Assembly (NCBI RefSeq): GCF_037042905.1
Contig: NC_087245.1
Span: 8,075,501-8,139,500 of the forward strand
Source of the DNA: Lytechinus pictus
Taxonomy: Eukaryota; Echinodermata; Echinoidea; Temnopleuroida; Toxopneustidae
DNA: 64,000 nt
Reading direction: 5' to 3'
The translations under genes and the position numbers were made by a program. Of the stretch, positions 30,041 through 40,791 are shown in pieces. The notes below the pieces were generated by a model, which was given only the letters and a program-made list of their open reading frames with translations, was not told the origin of the DNA and did no database searches. Numbering within the stretch: the stretch's first letter is position 1; each line of letters opens with the position of its first letter.

Positions 30041-31576
30041 AGGCGCTTGAGAAAATTTTGGCGTTGGTATACTCATTACAATGAAAATGACCTATTGTTG
30101 GTAGCCTTATACTGACCAATAAGCTGTACACCCCCTCCATTAAAATATTTTCAATATGCGAGGGAGCGTAGCGACCGAGCGAAAAAAAAAATCACACTAT
30201 TAAAATGCTTGAAAACACCCTGATGGGTGTTAGGGCATTTAACGATAATGGGGGGGGGGGGGGTATACAGGACTGGTACGTTAAGGATCTTTTTCTAAAT
30301 AGCGATGTTCTCAAATTTTAGAGACCTTGAATGCAAAAAGGTTTTATAAACATAGCAAGATACGGGGTTTCATGTAATGATACCCTTTTATTTGAGGGAA
30401 TGTGGTGACCAGGTATAACATTTTGAAGTGAAACCTTGCATTTGGAGCACTTTGTGAACATCCGAATACATCTTCAACATCGTTAAATTACTTAATTGGA
30501 TACTCAGCATGCATACAGGCTGCAAAAGAATGACACCCCAATGATCACGAGCTGCCTTGTATAACACATAAGTCAACACAATAGAGTATTGTAGAGAAAA
30601 GAGTCAAATCATTCTACATGTTGCTTCTATCAGGAGACCGGGCGATCTTGTGAGACCGCGACGTTTGTAGAACGAGCTGACCAAGGTGTGAACATATAGG
30701 TATATTACAGGCAAATATAAGTATATCCCGCTGTTTTTCTTATGTTCTTATAATAAAGAACCACTGGTTTTCTCATTTGCTTTCCTCGGATGAATAAAAA
30801 TGTTGGCATTGAAGATGATCGCCCTTTATTTTCAATTGGTCTAAAGCCAATTCTTCCAAATGCCAACTCGTCTACTCTCATAATTATGATTTACCATCAG
30901 CCTGTCCACTATCCACATGCCCTAATTTCCAATTTCCAATTTGTCCACTCACCAAAATAACCAGTTGGTTTAAAAAAGCTTGTAGTATTTTCCAAATTTT
31001 ATCCTTTTTGATTTCTCAACTTTGCCCATCGTCTTCGAGAGGACATTTCCCTTCCACTTCTTAGCAATAAACATGCCATCAAGTGGTCAATAATGACCCT
31101 CACACAGCACACTCACTTGTGACTCACTATAAATTCTCTGAATTGGTACCTCTCTCTCTCCCCTCTCTCTTCGTTTACATCCTACATCACATTTGGGATG
31201 AAAACTACTACTTTCTTCTTTGGCACACTTCTCAAAGTTTTCTACTTTAGTAAACACGTATTTTGAGAACGTCATCAAATTCCATCATCTCACTTGGAGC
31301 AAATTAACTTCATCCACTGTGTCTTCCATTTCATCTCACATACAAGTTATCGTACTATATACCGTTTCTCCGTCAAAAATAAAAAATACCGCTTGTGCTA
31401 GCCAAGTTAGTTTTGTGATAATAATATGTGTAGTTTTGTGTATACACATACAAATACTGGGATCGTGCAAAAATTGGAACACTTTGAATACATGTATATT
31501 GGAGGATTGTCTGTCGGATTTCTCTACACGCATAAAGTCGGTAAGAGGAGATTGGCTCTTTAGTACTTGGTTGTAG
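30041..31576. other. intergenic, no gene seen
   Basis: Contains a G tract (30249-30263) and a GAGGGAGCGTAGCGACCGAG motif at about 30160. No convincing exon. Confidence 0.4.
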
Positions 31577-31609
31577 CATGGACCTATTACCTATTCGTAA
31601 TAGGTCCAT
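31577..31609. mobile_element. 33-bp palindromic insertion with 8-bp flanking duplication
   Basis: Arms are CATGGACCTATTA and TAATAGGTCCATG with the spacer CCTATTCG. The 8-mer GGTTGTAG occurs directly before (31569-31576) and directly after (31610-31617), where its first G is shared with the palindrome end. It could be a minimal transposon relic or an excision footprint. Confidence 0.7.
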
Positions 31610-31617
31610 GGTTGTAG

Positions 31618-32019
31618 TTCCTCCAAAATACTCCTGATGGAATTTTAACTGGAGATTGTGGCTTGTTTCCATTACATCTTATAACTATAACCAACCCCCG
31701 CTTCAAGCCAATTACTCCATATATCACTTGGACTAAATACATTGGTATTAGACTAACCACAGGCTTGGCCTTTAAAAGTCAAGGACACTTTCACCTTAGA
31801 ACACCGTTATTTAAAAGCAGAATTGAACCAAAGTTCAAATTGTTATAACTTTAAGAAAAAGAAAAATTAGACAAGTTGATAGGTGAAAGTTGAATAGCGG
31901 ACAAATTGCTTCTCCAACTCCTTTCACCATAGAGCACCATTCTGTTTTATTTATTTTCTCCCTTCTACCACGACATTTTATGACCAACGCTGGATCCCCT
32001 TTAATGTCCATATTCATGG
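31618..32019. repeat. foldback-like AT-rich repeat
   Basis: CAAGGACACTTTCACCTTAG to TGGATCCCCTTTAATG contains GACAAGTTGATAGGTGAAAGTT, similar to the arms of the 5709-6862 element. It looks like a fragment of that family, running into the hAT-like MITE at 32028. Confidence 0.4.
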
Positions 32020-32027
32020 GAGGAGGG

Positions 32028-32088
32028 CACTAGCGTACCTACGGGGGGGCAGGGGGGCACTCTGCCCTCCCTGACGAGCTTTTGAAGA

Positions 32089-32119
<31 letters not shown>

Positions 32120-32257
32120 TTTGCTTGTCAAATTTTTTCTGGTACGAAAATCTTTATTTTGTATTGATGACCTTTCTTTTCTTTTTTTTGCTTGTCAAAT
32201 TTTTTGGCGGCCAATTTTGCCCCCCCCCCCCTGTGGAAAATCCTAGGTACGCCACTG
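32028..32257. mobile_element. hAT-like MITE, CAGTGGCGTACCTAGG family, copy 2
   Basis: The left end is CACTAGCGTACCTAC; the right end is TCCTAGGTACGCCACTG. A perfect 8-bp duplication GAGGAGGG flanks it (32020-32027 and 32258-32265). The interior holds a 27-base T tract and G/C tracts. Opposite orientation to copy 1. Confidence 0.9.
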
Positions 32258-32631
32258 GAGGAGGGTATAGATCCTCCATACCTAGAAATATTGGTGCATA
32301 TGTAATAAACACACTCAAATGGACCCCGCCCCCGCATACAAATCATTTGACCCGGGATTTGACCTATATTCATTCAGTTCTACTCAAATCTCATTACATA
32401 ATACTCGTAATATTAGTGCACCATATTGTGTTGAATTATTGCTAATTCTACCATGGATCCTATAGAACCATGATTTTACAAAAAGAAACCTCTGCAGATT
32501 ATAAGTATGTTTAATTTTAGACATTCTTCAGACAGTCTCTGTTATTCAAACATCCTGAAAAATAAGGATATTTACCGATCGAATCTTGCGATGTATACTT
32601 AGGTATAACCATCAAGAATTACCTTACGCTT

Positions 32632-33237
32632 TTAAAGGAATGGTCCGGGCTGAAAATATTTATATCTAACTAAATAAAGTAAAATTTACAGTGCAATATG
32701 CTGAATATTTCATCAAAATCGGAAAACAAATAACGAAGTTATTTAATTTTAAAGTTTATCAATATTTTGTGAAAACAGCTACATGCACATCGTCATGAAT
32801 ATTCATTAGATGGGCCGATGTCACCTACCCACTTTCCCTTTTCTTATGTTATTACATGAAATCATAAATGTTTCATTTTTCCATTATGTAAATGATATGT
32901 CTCATTTTATGATGAAATAAGTTGCGGCAGTAAATAACTACTGCATTTAATCTGTTGTCCATCCAATTGTTTTAGTTCATGGTAGAGAATGTTTGAATAA
33001 ACCTAATTTCATATAATAAAAGTCAAAAGAAGTGGGGATATGACTTCATCCGCCCACCTATAATGAATATTTATAAAGACATGCCTAGAAGAACCGTTTC
33101 ACCGGAATAATGCAAATCTTTCAAATTCAATACTTCGTTATTTGTTATCCGATTTTGATAAAATTTTCAGCATTTTGCTTTGTGAATTTTACTTTATATA
33201 TTGAGATATAAATATATCCAGCCTGGACCATCCCTTT
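32632..33237. mobile_element. foldback family 2 element, uninterrupted copy
   Basis: The ends TTAAAGGAATGGTCCGGGCT and GCCTGGACCATCCCTTTAA are complementary. This is the most complete ~606-bp copy in the window. Arms have GAAGTTATTTAATTTTAAAG / CAATACTTCGTTATTTGT. Non-coding. Confidence 0.8.
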
Positions 33238-36200
33238 AACAATATATTTTGAGAAAAAGTGTCCCCTGCAAAGAACTCGTACAACATTTACGTAGAACCC
33301 GTTTATACTCAATACGCCCCCATATTTCCTTCCTCTCAATAGAAGAGAGCTTGTATGACTTGTGCGATCGTGCCCCCTTGATTAGGTGCATATTTCATAA
33401 TTGGTGTTTCCTTCTTCTTTTGTATCATATTCTCTCTTTTAGTGGAGCCCCACCCCATTTATCCATGGCCATCTGACGTTCCTTTCATATTTGCGTTCAG
33501 TATGAGTGTTATAATCCTTCTCGCTTCTTTGCTTTTGTTCTCATTTTAAACGCATTCATTCAATTAGTCATAAGCCTAATTTCAGAAATATTTAGTTTAT
33601 CTTATGAAAGTTTTGATGTGATTGAGATTATTGTATTCGGTTTGCTTTGCTATAACACGATGATTTGCATCTGTTGATTTTGTTTAAAATTGATTTGTAT
33701 GTTCGAAATTGAAAATAAAATGAAAAGGTGACAAATTGATATTATTATTCTTTAGGATGTTGTCTAAGCTAATGTCTCCTTTAAAGTTTCATTTTCCATA
33801 TCTATTCTTCATGTTTTTATTCGCTGCGAATAATGAGTGTTCAGCTAATGCGGTGAATGCATGCAGTATGTACATTACAAACAAAAGCAAAACTATAATT
33901 GGGTAAACTTTGCATTTTATCTATTTTTTCAATATACAAGAACTGGAGTAAAGCCAACTGTAACTTTTAACCCTTTTTTGCCATAACGCTTTCTGCAGGG
34001 ATCTGTGGAAAATAGCACAGAACAGTAATAGATTTAAAATGCGATAAATTTATAATAACATTTACAATTCATATAATATTATCAAAGTCATGCTGTGATA
34101 TCGTACTATTCGAAAACTGATGAAGGTGTTGCTGGAGTTTTCCCAGTAAATTGCAAAAATAATGAGATTGGAACAGCCACTATATCATTATCAGCACATA
34201 TTTTTTTTCTGTTTCCTGTTCGACGGTGCCACAAAATTCTGGGCCTTTCAGATCCGTAAAAGTACAAAAACAACACAAACGCGACGTACTACCATATTTC
34301 CATTTTCAGGACTAATAATGGATAGTTCTGATCTTCTGTACTGCCAAAGAATGCTGCAGAATACCGCCGTGTAGTCGTGTTTTTCATCTACAATGCATGC
34401 TCTACCAAAAGTTATTTTTATTTTAAAACTTATTCTTATTACTATAGATATCGGTGTAAATGTAAAATTCACTGTAAGCCTGCACTGTTTTTTAAATTTC
34501 GTGAAAGTCTGGGAGTGAGATTAAGCGCATTGTGGCCGCAATCGAGAGGGAACGGATACTCCCTGTAGGATCGTAAATCCCATCAGCGAAGTGATTCGCT
34601 TGGGCCATTCAGGGCCAAACGGCCATTATATTTGAGACAGATTCTAGAAGTGGCCTTCTGGAGGATCATAAAAACTAACTTTGCTCTCGAAAATTTTGAG
34701 ATGAAAATCCGTTAAAAATAGTTAAAAAATTAGAGACTTTTATGCGAGAAGTGGCTCTCGTTTTATTGAGAGTAAAACGAGAGAAATTCCTGCTCGTGTT
34801 CATAGTGAGTGGCACCATCATCAGATTTGAAATCAGCACCCTTGATTGTCAAGAATCCATAAATTAACATCGCAGAAATAAAGATAAAGAACAAAGATAA
34901 AAAATAATCGATTCATCATTATAACAAAACACATGAATCTTAGACTACGCAGTGAACAAGACTTTCGTCAAGAGGATACCTGTTGTCATGGTTACGGATA
35001 AGGGTCATTACAAGGGCTGAGACTTTCTGAGTATGTTTCGGTGGAGGGCTTTTCATCTCCTCCAAGAGCAAGGTCAACCAGTAAAATACCTTCATCTGGA
35101 ATGGATCGCATTATTTTACGGCTTATGTGTTTATACCAGTGAACTTCAACCCCCAAAAGAGTTGGCACGCATACACTTGAGCCAACATCAGATGAAGAAC
35201 GGTCGTATGAAAAAATGGGTGTTCATCTATGGTTTGATCATGGATATAACTTTTCATCACTTTTGTCAAACGTAAAAGCAAGTCTCACTTCTAAATAAAA
35301 CGACACGATAGTAATAGCAGCAATAATAACATCGATATCAATGATGGCAAAATTAATAAATATAGCAATAATCATAATTATAGTAATACTATATGATATC
35401 AATTGCATTGATTATGACGATGATGATGACGACTACGACGATGTTGATGATGATGATGGTCTGAATGATGATCACATGATGATAATGCTGCTTTTGATGA
35501 TGGTCACTGTCTTTTCGATTCCACTCCTATGGGCCGAGGAGCTATCACATAATGCTTTTTTTTTTTAAGATATATATAAGCCTAAATAAAAAGGAAGGAT
35601 GCCAGTGAAAAGTGACAATGCCAAAATAGAAGAAAGATTCATAAGTACATTAATACAATAATTACATACCTATAAGCTCGCTGTTCCTTCAAACTTCAGA
35701 GGGTACTACTAATAGGCTGATGGACGTAAATCACAAGATAAAAAGTAGGTTAGGGAGATACTTTGATTTAGAATTCATTAAATTTTCTCATTATGGCCTA
35801 TTACGATATGATAATACCTTAGCTGTACAAATGAATCGACCTAATTTATGCAGGTTACACAGAAGCAAACAATGAAAATACTAGCTTTCATGACCAATCA
35901 AAAATTATAACATTCCAGTCAAGTGATACATACCAGATGTGATGAACTTTGACCTACTGGGGCAAGACGGAGGTTGACGGTGATGATAAAATCCACCTCG
36001 AACCACCAAAGAAAAAACGGAGAGCTGGTTGCCAACGCTACAGGAGCCTGCTGTACAGTATTATAGGTATGCGGCGATGCAATGTCCGGTTGCATTTATG
36101 GTAAAGCTTCTCCTTCCCCAGTTTCAAAGTTTGTAATGAATGTTTGAAGATGGTGACTACAACAAATTAAACCTGATCCAATTTCGAAGAAAGCAATGAA

Positions 36201-36460
36201 TGCCAAACCTCCTATTCATTTTCAAGACAGTTAAAGACTGACTATTGACATGATTGAAGTGAATCTTGATCAACGACGCTCTTCCTGATAACGAGAAGAG
36301 AGTTGTGGCAGAAAGGTGAAGGAAGAATAACCCCCACATTCTCTTGTCTTGCATCTCGTAGCAAATAGCCTTGCCTAAAGCACTTTTATCGTTTTCATCC
36401 GGTCGTCACCATTTACATGTTTTATAATATATTTTAAAATAGTGATAGATTTGTTTTAGT
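33238..36460. other. gene-free stretch
   Basis: No convincing exon, RNA gene or complete element was found. A GAT-type trinucleotide tract occupies about 35414-35500, and its poly-Asp frame is not taken as a gene. Some short GC-richer patches (34500-34630, 35950-36060) are unexplained. Confidence 0.4.
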
Positions 36461-36826
36461 ACAATCTTAAAAATGTTGGGCAACATACTTCTGGGTAGTT
36501 TTAAACCACCAATAATGTGTGCTTTGGGTGAAAACTATATGCACAGTGCAGGGATCGCGGAAGCGGGGGGCTGGGGGCTTCAGCCCCCCCCCCCCCCACT
36601 TTTTTCCAAAACCATGTACAAAAACGTAAAAAATGACCATAGGATTGTGATTTTTTGCATGGTCAGCCCCTCCACTTTTGGCTCAGCCCCCTCCCCCACT
36701 TTGAAAACGTTTCCGCGGCCCCTGCAGTATTGGTTGACAACTACCCAGTGTTCGATAAACTTTCAAACCATTTTATGTGTAGACAGTATGTTGCCCACCG
36801 GATGTTGCCCAACATTTTAAGAGTGT
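36461..36826. mobile_element. palindromic MITE (TGTTGGGCAACAT family), copy 6, interrupted
   Basis: Ends ACAATCTTAAAAATGTTGGG and CCCAACATTTTAAGAGTGT. A GC-rich element at 36548-36726 is inserted in the middle. Confidence 0.8.
36548..36726. mobile_element. GC-rich MITE nested in copy 6
   Basis: Ends GCAGGGATCGCGGAAGC and TTTCCGCGGCCCCTGC, with internal CAGCCCCCCCCC tracts. The host sequence reads on normally on both sides (GAAAACTA..CAGTATTGGTTG). The duplication is short and unclear. Confidence 0.7.
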
Positions 36827-37869
36827 ATCATTGCCACTTTCATTCGGAAAATCGAAAACTCCAACAAATTACAACCCCCCCCCCCCTCTCCCGTAACGGC
36901 ACACGGGGTATTAAAATGGCATACACTATTTTTCACATCGGCCCCGATACATTGTATTTTTTTTTTTAAGTTAAAGTATATCTCTTCTGTTTTTGTGTGC
37001 TCTTCTCTATTTTAATTGCTACCCTAGTTTTGACAAGTGTAAGTCCACAACAAATCGACATTATCGTTTCATTCAAATTTTATCGGAGGGAATTTGATCT
37101 TTAACATAGCCAGTCCATAATGTGAATTAGACTCGAGTATCATCTAACATGATATTAAACTTTAAAAAAACTATGGCCATTGAATCTTTGTCCAACCGTC
37201 AATTCTTTTAGAAACTTTAAATCTTGATTCTTTAGCTATCCACTCTCTCTGGGAAATGTTTTTATCTTCCTTTACAAAGGATGATTACAGAACTTATATT
37301 TAAAATAACAGTGATTATATATCAGAAAGCAGCAAGAGTGAAATTTCCAACCATTTCTTGCATGCTTGGGAGGAGGTTTGGGTAAATAAAAAAAAACAGA
37401 TATATCATTTTCATCGGGCACCCAAAGTCCAAATGTATTGTGAAGCATAATCGCAACATTTTATCAAATAAATCACACACACTTATGCATGGTGTTTCTT
37501 CCACACCACAACTATTTTAGGAATACATGTTTGTGAGTGTAATCTAGCAATAAATTGGAAGAATGACAGACATTTTTTTTGGGGGGAGGGGAGTTGGGAT
37601 TTACCATAACTTGAAATGAATACAGATTTTGAAAAGAAAAGTAACGTGTGACTATGCATCCTTATGAAGGATCGACCAATACTTGATTTGGGAACAAAAT
37701 ATAATTGGTCTGAATAAAAACCACGAATTTCCAGCAGTTATAACCTTTCTCCTGATAACCTCCCCGATATCTACCGGGAAAAGACGAAGATTTACGAGCT
37801 TCTAATATTGAGTTGCCGTTACAGAGTAAATATTCAGTCGGCTCACATTAAACAAAACATTCATCAAAA
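36827..37869. other. intergenic, no gene seen
   Basis: AT-rich, with C and T homopolymers near 36876 and 36957. No exon recognised. Confidence 0.4.
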
Positions 37870-38770
37870 AATCATGGGGTATTGTTTTTTCATTATTTAT
37901 TCATCTTCATGCAAAAATGCTAATTCATGCATAAAGCGGTATTCCAATGGGATAAAAATATAAAATAACACGTTATTTATAAATATAAAACGTTTTATAC
38001 ATCTCTGCCAGATCAATCCCCCTTCAAATTTCCTCACAGAACATTATATTGAAAATCAAATCTTTATGCAGAAATATACCAATATATGTAAATTGCTAGT
38101 AATTTAGGCATGAATTAATATATCAGTGTAATAAACAATATAGTAGTGTGAAGCCTTTTGTATATTTCTTTCAGAGATTTCTTACAGGAAATAATATTGA
38201 AAATCAAATCTTCAAGCAGAAATATGCCATTATATGTAAATTACTAGTTATTTCCGTATAAATCAATATTTCAATGTAAATAACAATATAACATTGCAAA
38301 ACAGGGTTTTCATTTTTTTTGTATAATCTTTGTCAGTTCAATACCTTTGAAATTCCTCTGAGAATTTGTTTTAATCTATAACATAAAATGTTAATTCCCG
38401 TACATGAACAGTAATCTATGCATTCATGTAAATCAGCATTCCAATGGTAAATGTAAAGAATACCCATATCTTTATCTGATCAAATACTCCAAAGGCAGAA
38501 AATACTATTGAAAATCACAACTTGGTGCCTAAATATGTTAATTTATGTAAATGAGTAACAATTCATGCACAAAGCAGTATGCGATAACCAAATAATAAAT
38601 TGCCTTAATAAGGGCGGAACTTTTTTTCTATCTTTATCAGATCAATAAGTTCATGTTCTTCACATAACATGTTATTGAAAATCACATCACATTTCCATGC
38701 AAAACTATGCTAATTTATTCAAATGAGCAGATAATTAGCATTCCAATGAAATTAAATGAAATATATAAAA
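37870..38770. repeat. degenerate tandem array, ~155 bp unit
   Basis: Five to six diverged units recur around ATTGAAAATCAAATCTT..GCAGAAATAT and ATGTAAATTA (about 37915, 38050, 38200, 38375, 38510 and 38670). The unit also contains TTATCAGATCAAT-like text. Non-coding. Confidence 0.65.
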
Positions 38771-38928
38771 CCAGTAAAGCTAGCTTTCTAGAACGAGAAA
38801 ACTTATCAGATGTCCCATGGACAGGATGAGTAGAAAAAACCTTTGGATCTCGCTACCACTAAGTATATCCTGTCATAGAAGAAGTCATAATTTTTGCTAC
38901 CAAAGTAGTTTTTTTTAATGAGAACAGG

Positions 38929-39204
38929 GGCCCGTCTTACAAAGAGTTACGATTGGTCCGATCAATTGCAACTATGGAAAGCCAGCAAAGTCAACATATA
39001 AAATGCATGTTTGCTCAAAAATTTTATCTACATATGAATGAGTGTATACCCATAAATTCATTGATTTCTTGACAATTTGGTTTGTTTTCCTTTGTTAACA
39101 AAGAACATTTTGCAAATTTCCTGCAGAAAAAAATATGACACTGATGGATTTCCATAGAGTTACGATTGATTGGATCAACCGTAACTCTTAGTAAGACGGG
39201 GCCT
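38929..39204. mobile_element. foldback MITE with GGGCCCGTCTTAC ends
   Basis: The left end GGGGCCCGTCTTACAAAGAG is complementary to the right end CTCTTAGTAAGACGGGGCC. Both arms continue with GTTACGATTG. It ends beside the hAT-like MITE at 39208. Confidence 0.8.
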
Positions 39205-39207
39205 AGG

Positions 39208-39569
39208 CACTGACGTACCTAGGATTTCCCAGAAGGGGGGCACATTTTTTGGAGGATATTTCGTCCGCGAAAAAATTTGACAAGGAAAAAAAAAAAAAAG
39301 GTCTTCAACCACAAATAAAGGATTTCTTACCACAAAAAAAATTTGACAAGCAAAAAAAAAAGGTCTTCAGGTTCAAAAGAGGGGGTACACGTCTGTTTTT
39401 ATTGCATTTTTACATTAGAAATTATTAATTTGGCTTCTCAAAAGGGGGGCACGTCCCCTGTATCAGTTGTGACTCGTCAGGGGGGGGCAGGCATACGTCC
39501 CCTGCATGAGTTGTGACTCGTCAGTGGGGGGCAGTCTGCCACCCCCCCCCCCGTATAGGTATGCTAGTG
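39208..39569. mobile_element. hAT-like MITE, CAGTGGCGTACCTAGG family, copy 3
   Basis: The left end is CACTGACGTACCTAGGA and the right end is TAGGTATGCTAGTG. A perfect 8-bp duplication GGCCTAGG flanks it (39200-39207 and 39570-39577). The interior repeats AAAAAAAGGTCTTCA and GTCAGGGGGG-type blocks, as in copy 1. Confidence 0.9.
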
Positions 39570-39897
39570 GGCCTAGGTCATACATAATGGTCACGTATAA
39601 GCAGATACCAGAACACTTGCTCACCTAGTCCAGATTGGACCTTGGTGTTTGGAAGTTTTCTTTTCCAGAGCTAACATAGAGGGCACATGACTCCCACTCT
39701 CTAATCAGCACCAATCCACTCATCGATAAGATTATAATTGACAGGTTCGAAGGCTCAAGATATGATTTTTGGTGTTGAATTATACTTGTACCAGTAAATT
39801 GGTAACGAAGTACACAACGCAGGAAATACATTACATCATTATCACCAATGCTATCGATTTAAGTTTCATACATTTTTTTATCTCATTTATTTTCAGT

Positions 39898-40791
39898 TCA
39901 AAGTTCTTCGATGAATTTTGGTTTCGGGAAGCCGAATATTTCAAAGTCCTTTTCATAAATCTTCCACAGTTTTTGTAAACTGTCCTTTGGCAAGATTCGG
40001 AAAGCTTTTTCAAACGTTTCAGTGCTGTTTGTGGGGTGACTATTACTTTTTGACGGATAGTCAACAAATGAGTCTAACTGCAAATCGGTTAGCATGTATT
40101 TTGCGTCATCTACGACAGTTTCTAGATTTCCCACGTAATCGTATTTAATCTTACACGGTGCACATATTTTGAACATTTCTTCCCAATGGTCGTCAAAGAA
40201 TGGCCGCTTAGGTTGAGTCAAAAATTTTACAAATTCTGTCCAAGTTATATTTTCACCCGTTCTCAGCTCTCTCGATGTTGCATGCGGTCTGAATTGCTTC
40301 ATGATGGTTTTTGCAAATCCCTGGAAGTATTTATCCTTTCGGTACTGAATAATATTCCCATATTTATTGTTGAATGCTGATAGCAAACGCACGAATGGAT
40401 TGCGCACGTAAATGAACTTCTTGTATGTTTCCAATTTATGTTGTCGATCTCGGGGTGTGAATCCAGCAAGGCGCTTCATGCCGTTGTTAAAGTGGACTTC
40501 ATCAGATGAAATCTCGCTTAACTTTTTCTTGCTCCCATTCAGTATCATCATCACCCTCTTCCAATTGCTACAGCCAACTTTAGGGACGAAACAATAGAGA
40601 AGATTATGTTTGTCATTAACGTATATATGGCGATATGTATTGTCTGTGATAGCGCCTCGAATCAATTCAGGATACTTGGCACAGCTTTGATCTGTCATCT
40701 CTCCTCTCAATCTGTTGATTTCACTTTGTATTGACATGAACTGATCTATGGTGTTATTATTTTCATTCGCTTTTTCCTTCATCTCATTGTC
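39898..40791 (-). CDS. sulfotransferase A, catalytic exon
   Basis: One 894-bp exon holds the whole catalytic domain. The acceptor is cgttttag before GACAATGAGATG. A conserved HW pair (DDHWEEMFKICAPC) and the C-terminal FGFPKPKF match the paralogue (SDHWTEMYKICSPC, FGYPKPWF). Confidence 0.92.
   Translation of the reverse strand, partial: DNEMKEKANENNNTIDQFMSIQSEINRLRGEMTDQSCAKYPELIRGAITDNTYRHIYVNDKHNLLYCFVPKVGCSNWKRVMMILNGSKKKLSEISSDEVHFNNGMKRLAGFTPRDRQHKLETYKKFIYVRNPFVRLLSAFNNKYGNIIQYRKDKYFQGFAKTIMKQFRPHATSRELRTGENITWTEFVKFLTQPKRPFFDDHWEEMFKICAPCKIKYDYVGNLETVVDDAKYMLTDLQLDSFVDYPSKSNSHPTNSTETFEKAFRILPKDSLQKLWKIYEKDFEIFGFPKPKFIEEL

Noticed and set aside
35341-35568. Open frame with a poly-Asp stretch
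   Set aside because: A GAT-type microsatellite gives the acidic run; the rest has no recognisable features.
39918-40597. Plus-strand open frames opposite the sulfotransferase catalytic exon
   Set aside because: They are shadows of the minus-strand exon, which has family motifs and splice sites.
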